Below are positions 25,795 to 35,185 of a DNA stretch of 64,000 nt, piece after piece. The DNA is taken from NCBI RefSeq assembly GCF_016744625.1, contig NZ_JADGDZ010000006.1, positions 1 to 64,000 on the forward strand, given 5' to 3'. The notes below the pieces were generated by a model. It was not told the origin of the DNA and did not search any database. It saw only the letters and a list, made by a program, of their open reading frames with translations. This stretch comes from Winogradskyella sp. (GTDB lineage Bacteria > Bacteroidota > Bacteroidia > Flavobacteriales > Flavobacteriaceae). The position numbers and the translations under genes are program-made. Each line of letters starts with the position of its first letter. Within the stretch, counting starts at the first letter, position 1.

Positions 25795-28700
25795 TTAAAT
25801 GGTATTTTCATCTAATCGCTGATCCATGTTAAAAACTTCTTGCGTTGTTAATTCTTCGGAAGTGTTTTTCGGTCTTTTTAGCCACATTTTAAACAAAGTG
25901 ATTAAGTAGAATAAAATTGGTACAACAATCAGTGTTAAGAATGTTGCTATCAATAAGCCATAAATTACAGTCCAAGCTAAAGGCCCCCAAAAAATAACAT
26001 TATCACCTCCCATATATATGTTTGGATCAAAATTTTTAAACATACTAAAGAAATTAATATTAAAACCAATGGCTAATGGAATAAGACCTAATATTGTAGT
26101 AATTGCTGTTAGTAATACTGGTCTTAAACGTGCTTTACCAGCAGTTACAATACTTTCGAATAAGTCTTCTTTACTTAGATATTCTTTATCTCCTAAACCT
26201 AAATCGTGTTTCTTTCTATCTATAAGTAATTGGGCATAATCGAGCAGTACTACACCATTGTTTACTACAATACCAGCAAGGGAAATAATTCCCATCATCG
26301 TCATCATAATAACAAAAGGGTTTCCTGAAATCACCAATCCACCAAAAACACCTATTAAACTCAAAAGAATAGCAATCATTATGATTGTTGGTTTTGAAAT
26401 AGAGTTAAATTGGAAAATAAGGATGAAGAATATTAGCCCCAAACCAGTAAATAAAGCACCCATTAAAAATGCCATTTGCTTGTTTTGCTCTTCAATTTGG
26501 CCTGTATAATCGATCTTAATATCACTCGGTAAATCTATATAAGATTTCATTTCATTTTGTACCTGAGCTACAATCGCACCAGCATCTGTAAAACCAGGCG
26601 ATAAAGCAGAATATACAGTTACAACACGTTTAGAATCTTTATGCTTAATTGCACTAAAACCAGAATTATTAGATTGCTTCGCTAAAGTTGATATTGGAAT
26701 TTCTTTTATTTGACCGGAAGCCATATCTCTAAATGTAATTTTCTGATTGAAAATAGCACTTGTATTATATCTGTTTTCTTTATTAAAACGCACATAGATA
26801 TCATAATCTTCACCATCTTCTTTAAAAATACCAGCTTTGGCTCCAAAAATAGAGTTACGTATTTGTTGCCCAACTTGAGATGCACTAACACCTAATTCAC
26901 CAGCTTTTTCTCTGTCAACAATAACCTGCATTCCAGGCTTATCTTTATTAACATCAATTTTTAATTCATCAATTCCTGGAATGTTTTTGGTGTTAATGAA
27001 ATCGCGCATTTTTTCGGCAGTAGCAATAAGTTCACTATAATCGTTGCCTTCAATTTCAATATTAATTGGAGCTCCAGCTGGTGGGCCAGCAGCATCTTTT
27101 TCTACCGAAATTAAAACACCAGGATAAATACCAACTAATGCTTCTTGAACTTTTTGACGCAGTAACTCACTATCTTCTCCTTTTCTGTATTTATATTCAC
27201 GCATTGAGGCCGTAATCTTTCCTTTGTGTGGCATTTCGGCAGAAGAACCACCATCTGTTTGTGGATTTCCAGCACCTTCGCCGACTTGAGAGACCGTACT
27301 TTCTACTAAGAAATTGTGCTCTCCATCCATATATTCTGAACCGTTTAAGACACTATATACTTTGGTTTCAATCTCTTTTGTTATTGCGTTTGTTTTTTCA
27401 ATATCTGTTCCTTGAGGATATTCTATATAGACAATAATTTGGTTGGGTTTATTGTCTGGAAAGAATTCTATTTTTGTCCGTTGTGAGCCAACAGATGCAC
27501 CAAAAGACATGAATGAAGCAATTAATAATGCAAATGTACCAGCAACTAACCAATATGGTTTTTTACCTGATAAAGCGCCACGTAAAACACCTTCATACCA
27601 GTTTTCTAATCGAGGTAAAACTTTATTTTGAAACCCATTTGCCCATTTACGTAAAAACAATCTGTACACCCAAAGCATAATTGCTGTAAAGATCATTAAA
27701 GTTCCTAAGGCTCTATTTTCACCACCAAAAATGAAAATAAGAATGCCAATAACAGCAATTATAATTGAATTTTTAATGATTTTTTTAATCGGCATATCCT
27801 TATCTTCAGTACTCATAAAATCTGAGACTAAAACAGAATTAAAAAATATAGCTACAAATAATGAAGATCCTAAAACTGTTGCTAAAGTTATAGGGAGAAG
27901 CTTCATAAATTCGCCCATAACACCAGGCCATAAACCAAGTGGAATAAATGCTGCCACAGTAGTTGCAGTTGAAATTATAATTGGAAAAGCTATTTCACTA
28001 ATTCCTTTTTTAGCAGCATCAACACGACTCATGCCTTCTTGATCCATTAGTCGATAGACATTCTCTACCACCACAATACCATTATCTACCAGCATACCAA
28101 GCCCCATAATAAGACCAAATAAAATCATAGTGTTAAGAGTGTAGCCAAACATGTTTAAAATCATTAAAGACATAAACATAGACATTGGTATAGCAAACCC
28201 AACAAAAACAGCATTTTTAAAACCTAAAAAGAACATTAATACAGTGACTACTAAAATAACCCCAAAAATGATGTTGTTAACTAAGTCATCTACTTGCCCA
28301 ATGGTTTTAGTAGATTGATCATTAGCAACGGTTACAGTTAAATCTGAAGGAAAAACATCAGCTTTAGCTTCATCTACAATTTCATAAATTTGAGTTGCAG
28401 CTTCAACCATATTTTTTCCAGCACGTTTTTTTACATCTAGCATAACAACCCGATGACCGTATTCTCTAGCATAAGTTGTTCTGTCTTTAGATTTAAAAGA
28501 CACTTCAGCTACATCTTTTAAATAAATGGGATTATCATTCTCAGATTTAACAACAAAATTCTCTAATTCTAAAGGAGTTTCAATTTCACCTAAAACTCTA
28601 ATGGTACGTCTTTGTCCACTTGAAATAAGGTTTCCTGCTGACATTGTTGAATTTCCTCCTTTTACAGAATTAATGATATCATCAAAGCTTACTTTTGCAG

Positions 28701-29334
28701 CCATCATTTTATAAATGTCTACAGCAATTTCTACCTCTTTGTCTTGAACACCACGAATATCTACTTGTTTGATTTCTTGTAGATTTTCAATTTCATCTTG
28801 AAGATATTCTCCAAATTCTTTTAGTTTTTCTACAGTATAATCACCAGAAATATTAATATTAAGAATAGGCATTTCTTCACTCATACTCAGAGAAAAAACA
28901 TTAGGCTCTACTTTAGCTCCATTAAAGGTCGGCCAATCTTCACTTGCAGTTTGAGAATCTATTTCATCTTTTACCAATTGTCTAGCTTCTGGAATTGTCA
29001 CTCCTTCATCAAACTCAACAATCACCATGGAATAATCTTCTTGAGATGTTGAGGTAATTTCAACGACATTACTAATCGTTTTTAGTTTGTCCTCTAATGG
29101 ATCTGTAATCAGTTTCTCAATGTCTTCAGCGGTATTTCCAAAAAAACCTGAACTTATATAAATTTTGGTTTCTTTTATTTCAGGAAAGTTTTCTCGAGGC
29201 ATTTCAAAAAAGGCTGAAATACCTAATAAGAACATAACAGCCATGACCACATACATAGTGGTTTTGTTGTTTATTGCCCAAGACGATAAACCAAATTCCT
29301 TTTCAACTTTCTTTTTGTTTTTCTTTTTAGTCAT
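25795..29334 (-). CDS. RND efflux permease (AcrB/MexB superfamily)
   Basis: A 1179-residue inner-membrane proton-driven exporter. Each half has one leading helix, a large periplasmic porter domain and a block of membrane helices. The GLGMLVDNGIVVVENVYR stretch in the first half and GIVVNNGVVLLDYAQ in the second are the family's TM4/TM6 signatures. It is longer than AcrB mainly through an N-terminal Lys-rich leader, an extra helix pair near 530-560 and a C-terminal tail. It is the last gene of a tetR-tolC-mfp-rnd operon, 10 bases after the adaptor gene, so it forms a tripartite pump with those products. The substrates cannot be told from sequence. Confidence 0.96.
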   Translation of the reverse strand: MTKKKNKKKVEKEFGLSSWAINNKTTMYVVMAVMFLLGISAFFEMPRENFPEIKETKIYISSGFFGNTAEDIEKLITDPLEDKLKTISNVVEITSTSQEDYSMVIVEFDEGVTIPEARQLVKDEIDSQTASEDWPTFNGAKVEPNVFSLSMSEEMPILNINISGDYTVEKLKEFGEYLQDEIENLQEIKQVDIRGVQDKEVEIAVDIYKMMAAKVSFDDIINSVKGGNSTMSAGNLISSGQRRTIRVLGEIETPLELENFVVKSENDNPIYLKDVAEVSFKSKDRTTYAREYGHRVVMLDVKKRAGKNMVEAATQIYEIVDEAKADVFPSDLTVTVANDQSTKTIGQVDDLVNNIIFGVILVVTVLMFFLGFKNAVFVGFAIPMSMFMSLMILNMFGYTLNTMILFGLIMGLGMLVDNGIVVVENVYRLMDQEGMSRVDAAKKGISEIAFPIIISTATTVAAFIPLGLWPGVMGEFMKLLPITLATVLGSSLFVAIFFNSVLVSDFMSTEDKDMPIKKIIKNSIIIAVIGILIFIFGGENRALGTLMIFTAIMLWVYRLFLRKWANGFQNKVLPRLENWYEGVLRGALSGKKPYWLVAGTFALLIASFMSFGASVGSQRTKIEFFPDNKPNQIIVYIEYPQGTDIEKTNAITKEIETKVYSVLNGSEYMDGEHNFLVESTVSQVGEGAGNPQTDGGSSAEMPHKGKITASMREYKYRKGEDSELLRQKVQEALVGIYPGVLISVEKDAAGPPAGAPINIEIEGNDYSELIATAEKMRDFINTKNIPGIDELKIDVNKDKPGMQVIVDREKAGELGVSASQVGQQIRNSIFGAKAGIFKEDGEDYDIYVRFNKENRYNTSAIFNQKITFRDMASGQIKEIPISTLAKQSNNSGFSAIKHKDSKRVVTVYSALSPGFTDAGAIVAQVQNEMKSYIDLPSDIKIDYTGQIEEQNKQMAFLMGALFTGLGLIFFILIFQFNSISKPTIIMIAILLSLIGVFGGLVISGNPFVIMMTMMGIISLAGIVVNNGVVLLDYAQLLIDRKKHDLGLGDKEYLSKEDLFESIVTAGKARLRPVLLTAITTILGLIPLAIGFNINFFSMFKNFDPNIYMGGDNVIFWGPLAWTVIYGLLIATFLTLIVVPILFYLITLFKMWLKRPKNTSEELTTQEVFNMDQRLDENTI

Positions 29335-29344
29335 AATGGTTTGG

Positions 29345-30523
29345 TTAGATATCTAATACTTTTACAGTCTGTCCATTTTTTACACTTCTGGCACCTTCTT
29401 GAATAATTTCGGTTCCGTTTTCAATGCCTTTTAAAACTTCAATAACATCACCTTGTGTTTTGCCTGTTTCAATGATAATACGTTCTGCAATACCTTCTCC
29501 ATCTGCATTTTTAGATTTAATAATATAGATGTATTGTTCTCCATTTGCATTTTCGGAGATAATGCTTTGTGGTATTAATAGTGCTTTCTCGTTAGTGTAA
29601 TCGTTAATTTTGAGTTTAGCAGTTAGATTAGGCTTTATGCTTCTGTCTTTATTTGGCACTGCAATTTCTACTTTGAATGTTCTATTTGCTGGATTGATAA
29701 AGTCTCCTGCCTGGCGCACTTTTGCATTCATTTTTTTTCCTAAAATTGGAAACTCGACTTCTACGTCTTTGTTTTTTGTAACATTAGTAATGTAACGTTC
29801 AGGAACATTAGTTTCAATGTACATGTTGTTTAGGTTTACAATTCGCATTAATTGTGATTGACCTGAAGCAACAACACTTCCTTGCTCTGTAATAATATCG
29901 TCAATTGTCCCAGTAAAAGGTGCTCGTACTATGGTTTTTCCGATTTGTTGTTTTATTTGATTGACAGCTTGCTCTTGCCCTTCGTAAGTAGATTTAGCTT
30001 GTAAGAATTGAATCTCACTGCCTATCTTTTGATTCCAAAGACGTTCTTGACGCTCAAAAGTAGTTTTAGCTAAATTAGCTTGAATTTGAGCTTGTGCCAA
30101 TTGCTGGCTCATGCCTCCATCATCTATTTTTGCTAAAGTTTGTCCTTTAGTAACTTTCTGACCTTCTTTTACATACACATGTGATAAGATCCCAGAATAT
30201 TCAGGGAAAACAACCAAATTGTTCTTTGTACTTACATTTCCTTGAAGCTCTAAATAGTGATTAAATACATCTAGTTTCGCTGTGAACGTTGTAATTAGAG
30301 GGACTTTCTTGGTAGTGTCTAAGACAGCAATTCTTTCATCTAATTGTTTAAGTTGCTCAGCGATTTCTTGTTGCTTGGCAACAACTTCACCACGTTTTAA
30401 CCTTATCTGTTCTAAGTTATCTGTTTCAATAACGGCTTCAACAGTTTTGTTTTTATCACTACTACATGAGGTAATAAAAATGGTAATTAATAAGAATGAG
30501 AATATATGTTTCATGATTTTCAT
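29345..30523 (-). CDS. RND periplasmic adaptor (membrane fusion protein), lipoprotein
   Basis: A 392-residue adaptor linking the RND permease to the TolC channel. The signal ends in the lipobox ITSC; the ATG three codons in (30514) is an alternative start. A coiled region (about 35-70) precedes the usual order: half-lipoyl (YVKEGQKVTKGQTLAKIDD), hairpin (about 145-190), second half-lipoyl (TIVRAPFTGTIDDI) and beta-barrel with a C-terminal proximal domain. Lipid anchoring is typical for this group. The coiled N-terminal segment before the first lipoyl half is longer than usual. It lies 14 bases after tolC and 10 before the permease. Confidence 0.94.
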   Translation of the reverse strand: MKIMKHIFSFLLITIFITSCSSDKNKTVEAVIETDNLEQIRLKRGEVVAKQQEIAEQLKQLDERIAVLDTTKKVPLITTFTAKLDVFNHYLELQGNVSTKNNLVVFPEYSGILSHVYVKEGQKVTKGQTLAKIDDGGMSQQLAQAQIQANLAKTTFERQERLWNQKIGSEIQFLQAKSTYEGQEQAVNQIKQQIGKTIVRAPFTGTIDDIITEQGSVVASGQSQLMRIVNLNNMYIETNVPERYITNVTKNKDVEVEFPILGKKMNAKVRQAGDFINPANRTFKVEIAVPNKDRSIKPNLTAKLKINDYTNEKALLIPQSIISENANGEQYIYIIKSKNADGEGIAERIIIETGKTQGDVIEVLKGIENGTEIIQEGARSVKNGQTVKVLDI

Positions 30524-30537
30524 GTTTTTTTGATTGA

Positions 30538-31872
30538 TTAATTGTTTTGTATTTCGTTTAGAACAGTTTCTAATTCTGCCTTTTTATTAATAACATCTAG
30601 CATGGCTTGTAAATATTCTTGCTGAGATGTGTATAATTGGGTTTGTGCTTGTCTTAGGTCGAAACTTGAAGCTATGCCTTCAAAAAATTTAACTTGATTC
30701 TTTTGTTCTATACGTTCAGCAAGATTTAAGTTGTCTTTTTTATTTCCATAATCTTCAATAGCAAATTTATAATCACTTTTGGCAGAGGCTATTTTAAATT
30801 TTAATTGTTGCTCTACCTCTGTTAGGTCTTCAATAGATTTTTCAAGATTAATAGCAGCGCGTTGGGTTGCTGCGCTTCTCATACCAGAACTGAATATTGG
30901 AATGTTCATATTAACTCCAAACAATGAAGATCCAAACCATTTTTGATCATTATGTGTAAAAGTAAATTTGTTGCTATTACCAGAATAGGCTCCATTAATA
31001 AAAGCGTTTAATGTTGGTAGCGCTTTACTTTTTTCTAGTTTTAATAATAATTCCTTAGACGTTTTGTCATTCTCAGCAATGAGATAATCTATTGTATGTT
31101 CTACATTATCTTTTGAATCTAATAGACTTAAATTCATGTTTTGAGATGATAAATTTTCTAAATCATCTGTAAGCGTAGTTTTAGAATATATTTCTAAGCC
31201 TAAAGTGATATTTAACATTTGAAATGCTAAAGTTTTTAATCTATTTGTATTGTTTAGGTTACTTTTTACACCAGATAAAGTGATTTGTAGTTGCTCTACA
31301 CTTTCTTCCTCTTCTAAACCGTTTTCAAAAATTTTATTGGTTTCATAAAGGTTTTTTTCGAGAACCTCTATATTACGTTCTAATATTAAAATACTTTCTT
31401 TTGCTAAAAGCACATTTCCATAAGCTTCAATAACTGCTTTTCTTACTTCGAGATCTGTTTTTACTTTTGCATTTTTAGATATCTCTAAAAACACTTTTGC
31501 AGATTGTAAGCCTACTAAATAAGTTCCATCAAATAATTTTTGACTTAAAGTGGCTGTACCAGTGATAGATTGTTTTGCACCATTTGGTATTGCGTCCAAG
31601 TTTCCATCATTGTCAATATCAAAAATAATTACTTGTTGTTTTAGCCAATTGTTATAGCCTAATTCTGCATTTAATTGTGGTAAACCAGTCGCAGTAGTTT
31701 CACGTTTTTGTGCTTTTGCTGCGTCAATATCTCGTGCTGCATTTATAGCTTTCCTATTATTTTCTAATGCGTAATTTATAGCTTCTTGTAACGAGAAACT
31801 TTGAGATGTTTCTTGAGAAAAACTATAGAAGGATAAGCAAATAGTTATTATAATTATTATATTTTTTTTCAT
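30538..31872 (-). CDS. TolC-family outer-membrane efflux protein
   Basis: A 444-residue outer-membrane factor. Signal peptide about 1-19 (ends SFSQ). Two OEP repeats follow, each rich in long helices: the first opens with SLQEAINYALENNRKAINAARD and the second spans about 240-435. The final helix carries SSFDLRQAQTQLYTSQQEYLQAML, characteristic of the family. It would form the exit duct for the RND pump encoded downstream. It starts 3 bases after tetR, so translation is probably coupled. Confidence 0.95.
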   Translation of the reverse strand: MKKNIIIIITICLSFYSFSQETSQSFSLQEAINYALENNRKAINAARDIDAAKAQKRETTATGLPQLNAELGYNNWLKQQVIIFDIDNDGNLDAIPNGAKQSITGTATLSQKLFDGTYLVGLQSAKVFLEISKNAKVKTDLEVRKAVIEAYGNVLLAKESILILERNIEVLEKNLYETNKIFENGLEEEESVEQLQITLSGVKSNLNNTNRLKTLAFQMLNITLGLEIYSKTTLTDDLENLSSQNMNLSLLDSKDNVEHTIDYLIAENDKTSKELLLKLEKSKALPTLNAFINGAYSGNSNKFTFTHNDQKWFGSSLFGVNMNIPIFSSGMRSAATQRAAINLEKSIEDLTEVEQQLKFKIASAKSDYKFAIEDYGNKKDNLNLAERIEQKNQVKFFEGIASSFDLRQAQTQLYTSQQEYLQAMLDVINKKAELETVLNEIQNN

Positions 31873-31875
31873 TTT

Positions 31876-32490
31876 TTATGATTGATTTTCTTTGTATTTA
31901 AGAAGTTCTTGTTCTAATATAGAATGACCATATAATGTAGCAATAGCTCTAGTATGGTACTCTAAAACTTTAATTTCTGTTTTAACGACTTCAGATAGTT
32001 TTTTATCAAATAGGTCACTTTCATGTATTCCAAAAACGAGTATGAAATAAAATTTCATTACCATGTCTTTATCAATATTTTGCCTATAAAGTTTTTCTGC
32101 AATGCCTTTCTCTAAATTCTGTGTTACACATTCACTAAATGTGCAAACTTCTCTATCCATTAATTTGGTAAAAGTTTCTGGGTAATACTTTTTTAATTGA
32201 TACATCGGAGACGATTTGGCATTTTTAAACATGTTTTTAAATATGTTTTTTATGACAAAGTTTTCTTCAATTGCATTGTACCCTTTGGCTACAATACCAT
32301 CAATAATTGTATCAATTGCTTTTTGTACGTAGGCTACTGTCTCATCTACAAGTTGGTCTTTGTTATCAAAATATTTATAAATGGTTTTTTTTGAGATTCC
32401 CATTTCACTAGCAATATCGTCCATGGTTACACTCTTAAAACCGAATGTTAAAAACATGTCGCCTGCTTTATCTGTAATTTTTTCTTTCAT
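31876..32490 (-). CDS. TetR/AcrR-family repressor of the efflux operon
   Basis: A 204-residue regulator. The N-terminal HTH (about 5-50) reads FGFKSVTMDDIASEMGISKKTIYKYFDNKDQL, shown here as the classical TetR pattern; the ligand domain fills the rest. It is the first gene of its own operon (tolC, adaptor and permease follow), so it is expected to repress itself and the pump. A 9-bp perfect inverted repeat surrounds the -33 element of the promoter just upstream and is the obvious operator. The ligand is unknown. Confidence 0.94.
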   Translation of the reverse strand: MKEKITDKAGDMFLTFGFKSVTMDDIASEMGISKKTIYKYFDNKDQLVDETVAYVQKAIDTIIDGIVAKGYNAIEENFVIKNIFKNMFKNAKSSPMYQLKKYYPETFTKLMDREVCTFSECVTQNLEKGIAEKLYRQNIDKDMVMKFYFILVFGIHESDLFDKKLSEVVKTEIKVLEYHTRAIATLYGHSILEQELLKYKENQS

Positions 32491-32508
32491 AGGTTTCTAA
32501 ATTCTTTG

Positions 32509-32549
32509 CAAACATACTCAAGGAAACTTTAAAAACAAAAAAAGTTTCC
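32509..32549 (-). promoter_or_regulatory. Promoter and TetR-type operator of the efflux operon
   Basis: On the minus strand TTG (32538-32536), 19 bases and TATGTTTG (32516-32509) match the Bacteroidota promoter exactly. GGAAACTTT (32522-32530) and AAAGTTTCC (32541-32549) form a perfect 9-bp dyad with a 10-base spacer that contains the TTG. A bound dimer would block the -33 contact. Confidence 0.8.
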
Positions 32550-32606
32550 AAAGTTTTAATATTTTTTTAACATAGATAACATTGCCTTAAAATATGTTGA
32601 AAGCAT

Positions 32607-32614
32607 TATTTTTG
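32607..32614 (+). promoter_or_regulatory. -7 box TATTTTTG four bases before the polyprenyl synthetase start
   Basis: TATTTTTG, four T and then ATG. Transcription is predicted to begin at or next to the start codon. A TTG lies 22 bases upstream, slightly too far. Confidence 0.5.
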
Positions 32615-32618
32615 TTTT

Positions 32619-33593
32619 ATGCAAAATATTGAAGTGTATCAAAACTCTTTTATTAGTTATTTAGAAGGTTTTACGGTGGATAAAGAACCAAAGAATCTTT
32701 ACGAACCAATAAATTATATTCTAAAACTTGGTGGTAAACGTTTAAGACCTGTTTTAACATTAATGACAACAGAAGTCTTTGGGGAAAAGGCAACTGAGGC
32801 AATGAATGCTGCACTTGCGGTTGAGGTTTTTCATAATTTTTCACTAGTCCATGATGATATTATGGATGATGCTCCGTTAAGAAGAGGAAAAGAAACTGTC
32901 CATGAAAAATGGGATTTAAACACAGGAATTCTCTCTGGTGATGCGATGCTAATTTTGGCGTATCAACTGTTTGAAAACTATGATTCACAAACATTTCAGG
33001 CATTAGCAAAATTATTTAGCAAGACGGCTTTAGAAGTATGCGAAGGACAGCAATACGATATAGATTTTGAGACTCGTAATGATGTTACTATCCCAGAATA
33101 TCTACAAATGATTGAATATAAAACAGCTGTATTAGTTGGTGCTGCAATGAAAATGGGTGCTATTGTGGCAGAAGCTTCAAATGAAGATCAAAATGCGATT
33201 TATGATTTTGGTCGTTATTTGGGTATTGCTTTTCAATTGCAAGATGATTATTTAGATGCTTTTGGTAACCCAGAAACTTTTGGAAAACAAGTAGGTGGTG
33301 ATATTTTAGAAAATAAAAAGACTTATTTATATCTTAAGACATTAGAGCTTGGCTCTAAAAGTGAACAATCTAGTTTGATAGAAACTATGTCTGATACTTC
33401 AATTTTAGATGAGAATAAAGTAGATAAAGTAAAAGGTTTATTCAACAATTCTGGTGCTTCAAATGCTACTCAAAGTGCTGTAAAAGATTATACAGATAAA
33501 GCGTTTACTGTTCTAGAAGCCCTAAATATTTCTGAAGATAAAAAACAATTACTTAGACTATTTGGAGAGCAATTAATGAACAGACGTATGTAA
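32619..33593 (+). CDS. Polyprenyl diphosphate synthase
   Basis: A 324-residue trans-prenyltransferase. The first Asp-rich motif is VHDDIMDDAPLRRG (about 85-98) and the second is FQLQDDYLDAFG (about 205-216). GGKRLRPVL near residue 40 binds the diphosphate. The family makes FPP, GGPP or longer chains for quinones and cell-wall carriers; the chain length cannot be assigned safely. The dxs product supplies its precursors. A small conserved gene overlaps its stop by one base (TAATG). A -7 box directly abutting the ATG suggests a leaderless mRNA. Confidence 0.95.
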   Translation: MQNIEVYQNSFISYLEGFTVDKEPKNLYEPINYILKLGGKRLRPVLTLMTTEVFGEKATEAMNAALAVEVFHNFSLVHDDIMDDAPLRRGKETVHEKWDLNTGILSGDAMLILAYQLFENYDSQTFQALAKLFSKTALEVCEGQQYDIDFETRNDVTIPEYLQMIEYKTAVLVGAAMKMGAIVAEASNEDQNAIYDFGRYLGIAFQLQDDYLDAFGNPETFGKQVGGDILENKKTYLYLKTLELGSKSEQSSLIETMSDTSILDENKVDKVKGLFNNSGASNATQSAVKDYTDKAFTVLEALNISEDKKQLLRLFGEQLMNRRM

Positions 33594-33943
33594 TGAGTTT
33601 ACCATCTAATTTTGAAGATTTAATTACTGAAGCTACGTCATTAGATTTATATAATAAACTAATCATTCAGTTAAATAAGGATTTACTTTATGCTAATGTA
33701 GATGTAGAGTTTGATGAAGAAACATTGCCAACAAGCTTAAAGTATGTACTAAATGAAACTGTTTTTAAGCTTATTCAAAATAAATTTTCAGAATATTTAA
33801 ATCTATTATACATAGTAGATGTGTCAGAACCAAAAATTAAACAATTAGATGGTTCTGATACTCTAAAATTATCTGAAGATGTTACGTTTTTAATTCTGCA
33901 ACGCGAGTGGCAAAAGGTTTGGTATAAGGCAAAGTATTCTTAG
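33593..33943 (+). CDS. Conserved protein of unknown function
   Basis: A 116-residue, acidic, soluble protein with no signal peptide. The start codon overlaps the polyprenyl synthase stop (TAATG), so the two are translationally coupled. The sequence is mostly helical by eye (DLITEATSLDLYNKLIIQLNKD) with a few strands and ends in a Trp-containing segment, REWQKVWYKAKY. I recall similar small genes behind the prenyl synthase in related flavobacteria, but the function is unknown to me. Confidence 0.7.
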   Translation: MSLPSNFEDLITEATSLDLYNKLIIQLNKDLLYANVDVEFDEETLPTSLKYVLNETVFKLIQNKFSEYLNLLYIVDVSEPKIKQLDGSDTLKLSEDVTFLILQREWQKVWYKAKYS

Positions 33944-33947
33944 TGTT

Positions 33948-34370
33948 TTAAGTTTTAAAGTATTCAAAATAGGTTGTAACTAGACGTTTTAAATAAGATA
34001 CTTTTTTATCTACTTCTGAAGTGTTATTTGTGTCTTTTATATCAGTAATTTCTTCTAGAATTGGTACAAGTACAACATGAAGTTGGTCGTGTGCTTCACC
34101 TGTCATATTACAACTCTTAATAATATAACTGGTTTCTTTAGAAAGTGCTTCGCCTAATAGTTTTCCATCTAAAGATGTATTGTTATTTAAGATAGAATCG
34201 ATGCGTTTCATGCCAATGTGTGTTTCTTCATTGGCAATCCATTTCTCGTTATGGTTTTGTGTTAAGCCTTCAAGTTGGATTGCTGCTGGTGTTTCAGTTT
34301 TGGTTGTTTCTTTTTTACAGCCAAAAGTTAATGCTAAAGACACCAGGAGAATAAGATATTTTTTTTTCAT
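33948..34370 (-). CDS. Small lipoprotein with Cys/Met/His cluster, last gene of the nos operon
   Basis: A 140-residue lipoprotein, lipobox TFGC (C18). It is the last gene of the nos operon, 32 bases after nosY. A later segment, KSCNMTGEAHDQLH (86-98), places C87, M89, H94 and H98 close together, and H51/M54 occur earlier (ETHIGM). Such spacing suits binding of copper or another soft metal, which NosZ maturation needs. I recall related Bacteroidota proteins with a similar C-x-M-x-G-x-AHD-x-LH signature, but no assigned function. A copper-handling role is inference. It converges with the plus-strand gene 4 bases away. Confidence 0.7.
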   Translation of the reverse strand: MKKKYLILLVSLALTFGCKKETTKTETPAAIQLEGLTQNHNEKWIANEETHIGMKRIDSILNNNTSLDGKLLGEALSKETSYIIKSCNMTGEAHDQLHVVLVPILEEITDIKDTNNTSEVDKKVSYLKRLVTTYFEYFKT

Positions 34371-34402
34371 AGTTTTCTAATAATTAAATGTCAATTATTG
34401 GC

Positions 34403-35185
34403 TTAAAAATCTTTTTTCTTAGATTTAAATACTATACGAAGTACAGGTAATATAACCCAAACAGTTAGCATTACGAAAGATACAATTAAACCAAAACTAG
34501 TCCCAAAAAATTGTTTGAAAACTGCACCTGTATATCCCAATAATGCTGAAATATCTAGTTTTAAAAGAATGAGTGTACGTGATAAATCTATAGGATTTAG
34601 CATTGTGCCTATAAGTGATACTTTGTCTAATGGATAATCTTCAAACATAATTAGCGTCATTAAAAACAGACCATCGTATATTACAGCAAGAAATAACCAT
34701 AGTAAAATAGCATAACCAAAACCTTTAATTTTATTTTCGTTAGATAGTGCAATATTAAATGCTAAAGCTGTAAAGATTAAAGTTAGAAACGTACCAGTAA
34801 CTAACAATAAAGAGAAGTCCCAAATCGCACTACTTTCAAACAAACCATAAAGTACAAACGGAATACCTAAACCTAGAATTAAACTCATAGAAAGAGATAA
34901 GGCAACTCCTAAATACTGACCTAAAAAAATTGATGATCGTTTTAATGGCTGCGCTAATAATAATTCGGTAAATTCTTTGGAATTGTAATAATACATGACG
35001 CCAAAAATGGTTCCAATTAGAGGTACTAAAACAATAATTACATTCATTAATGTTATGACAGCTTTAGATAAATCATTATTTAAAAATAAGAGCACCACAC
35101 CTAATAATAAATAGAATGCAAAATAGACGTAACTCCAACGACTACGCATTAAATCGTAAAAACTATATTTTAATATTTTAAGCAT
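34403..35185 (-). CDS. nosY: ABC transporter permease for NosZ maturation
   Basis: A 260-residue membrane protein with six predicted helices, forming with NosF an ABC complex that helps NosD assemble the CuZ center. The start chosen is the ATG at 35185 (MLKILKYSFYDLMRSRW), giving an 8-base overlap with nosF; an earlier ATG at 35221 would run 44 bases into nosF and adds a basic stretch not typical of NosY. NosY homologs share the opening helix-loop and the YYYNSKEFTELLLAQPLKRS motif after helix 2. Confidence 0.9.
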   Translation of the reverse strand: MLKILKYSFYDLMRSRWSYVYFAFYLLLGVVLLFLNNDLSKAVITLMNVIIVLVPLIGTIFGVMYYYNSKEFTELLLAQPLKRSSIFLGQYLGVALSLSMSLILGLGIPFVLYGLFESSAIWDFSLLLVTGTFLTLIFTALAFNIALSNENKIKGFGYAILLWLFLAVIYDGLFLMTLIMFEDYPLDKVSLIGTMLNPIDLSRTLILLKLDISALLGYTGAVFKQFFGTSFGLIVSFVMLTVWVILPVLRIVFKSKKKDF

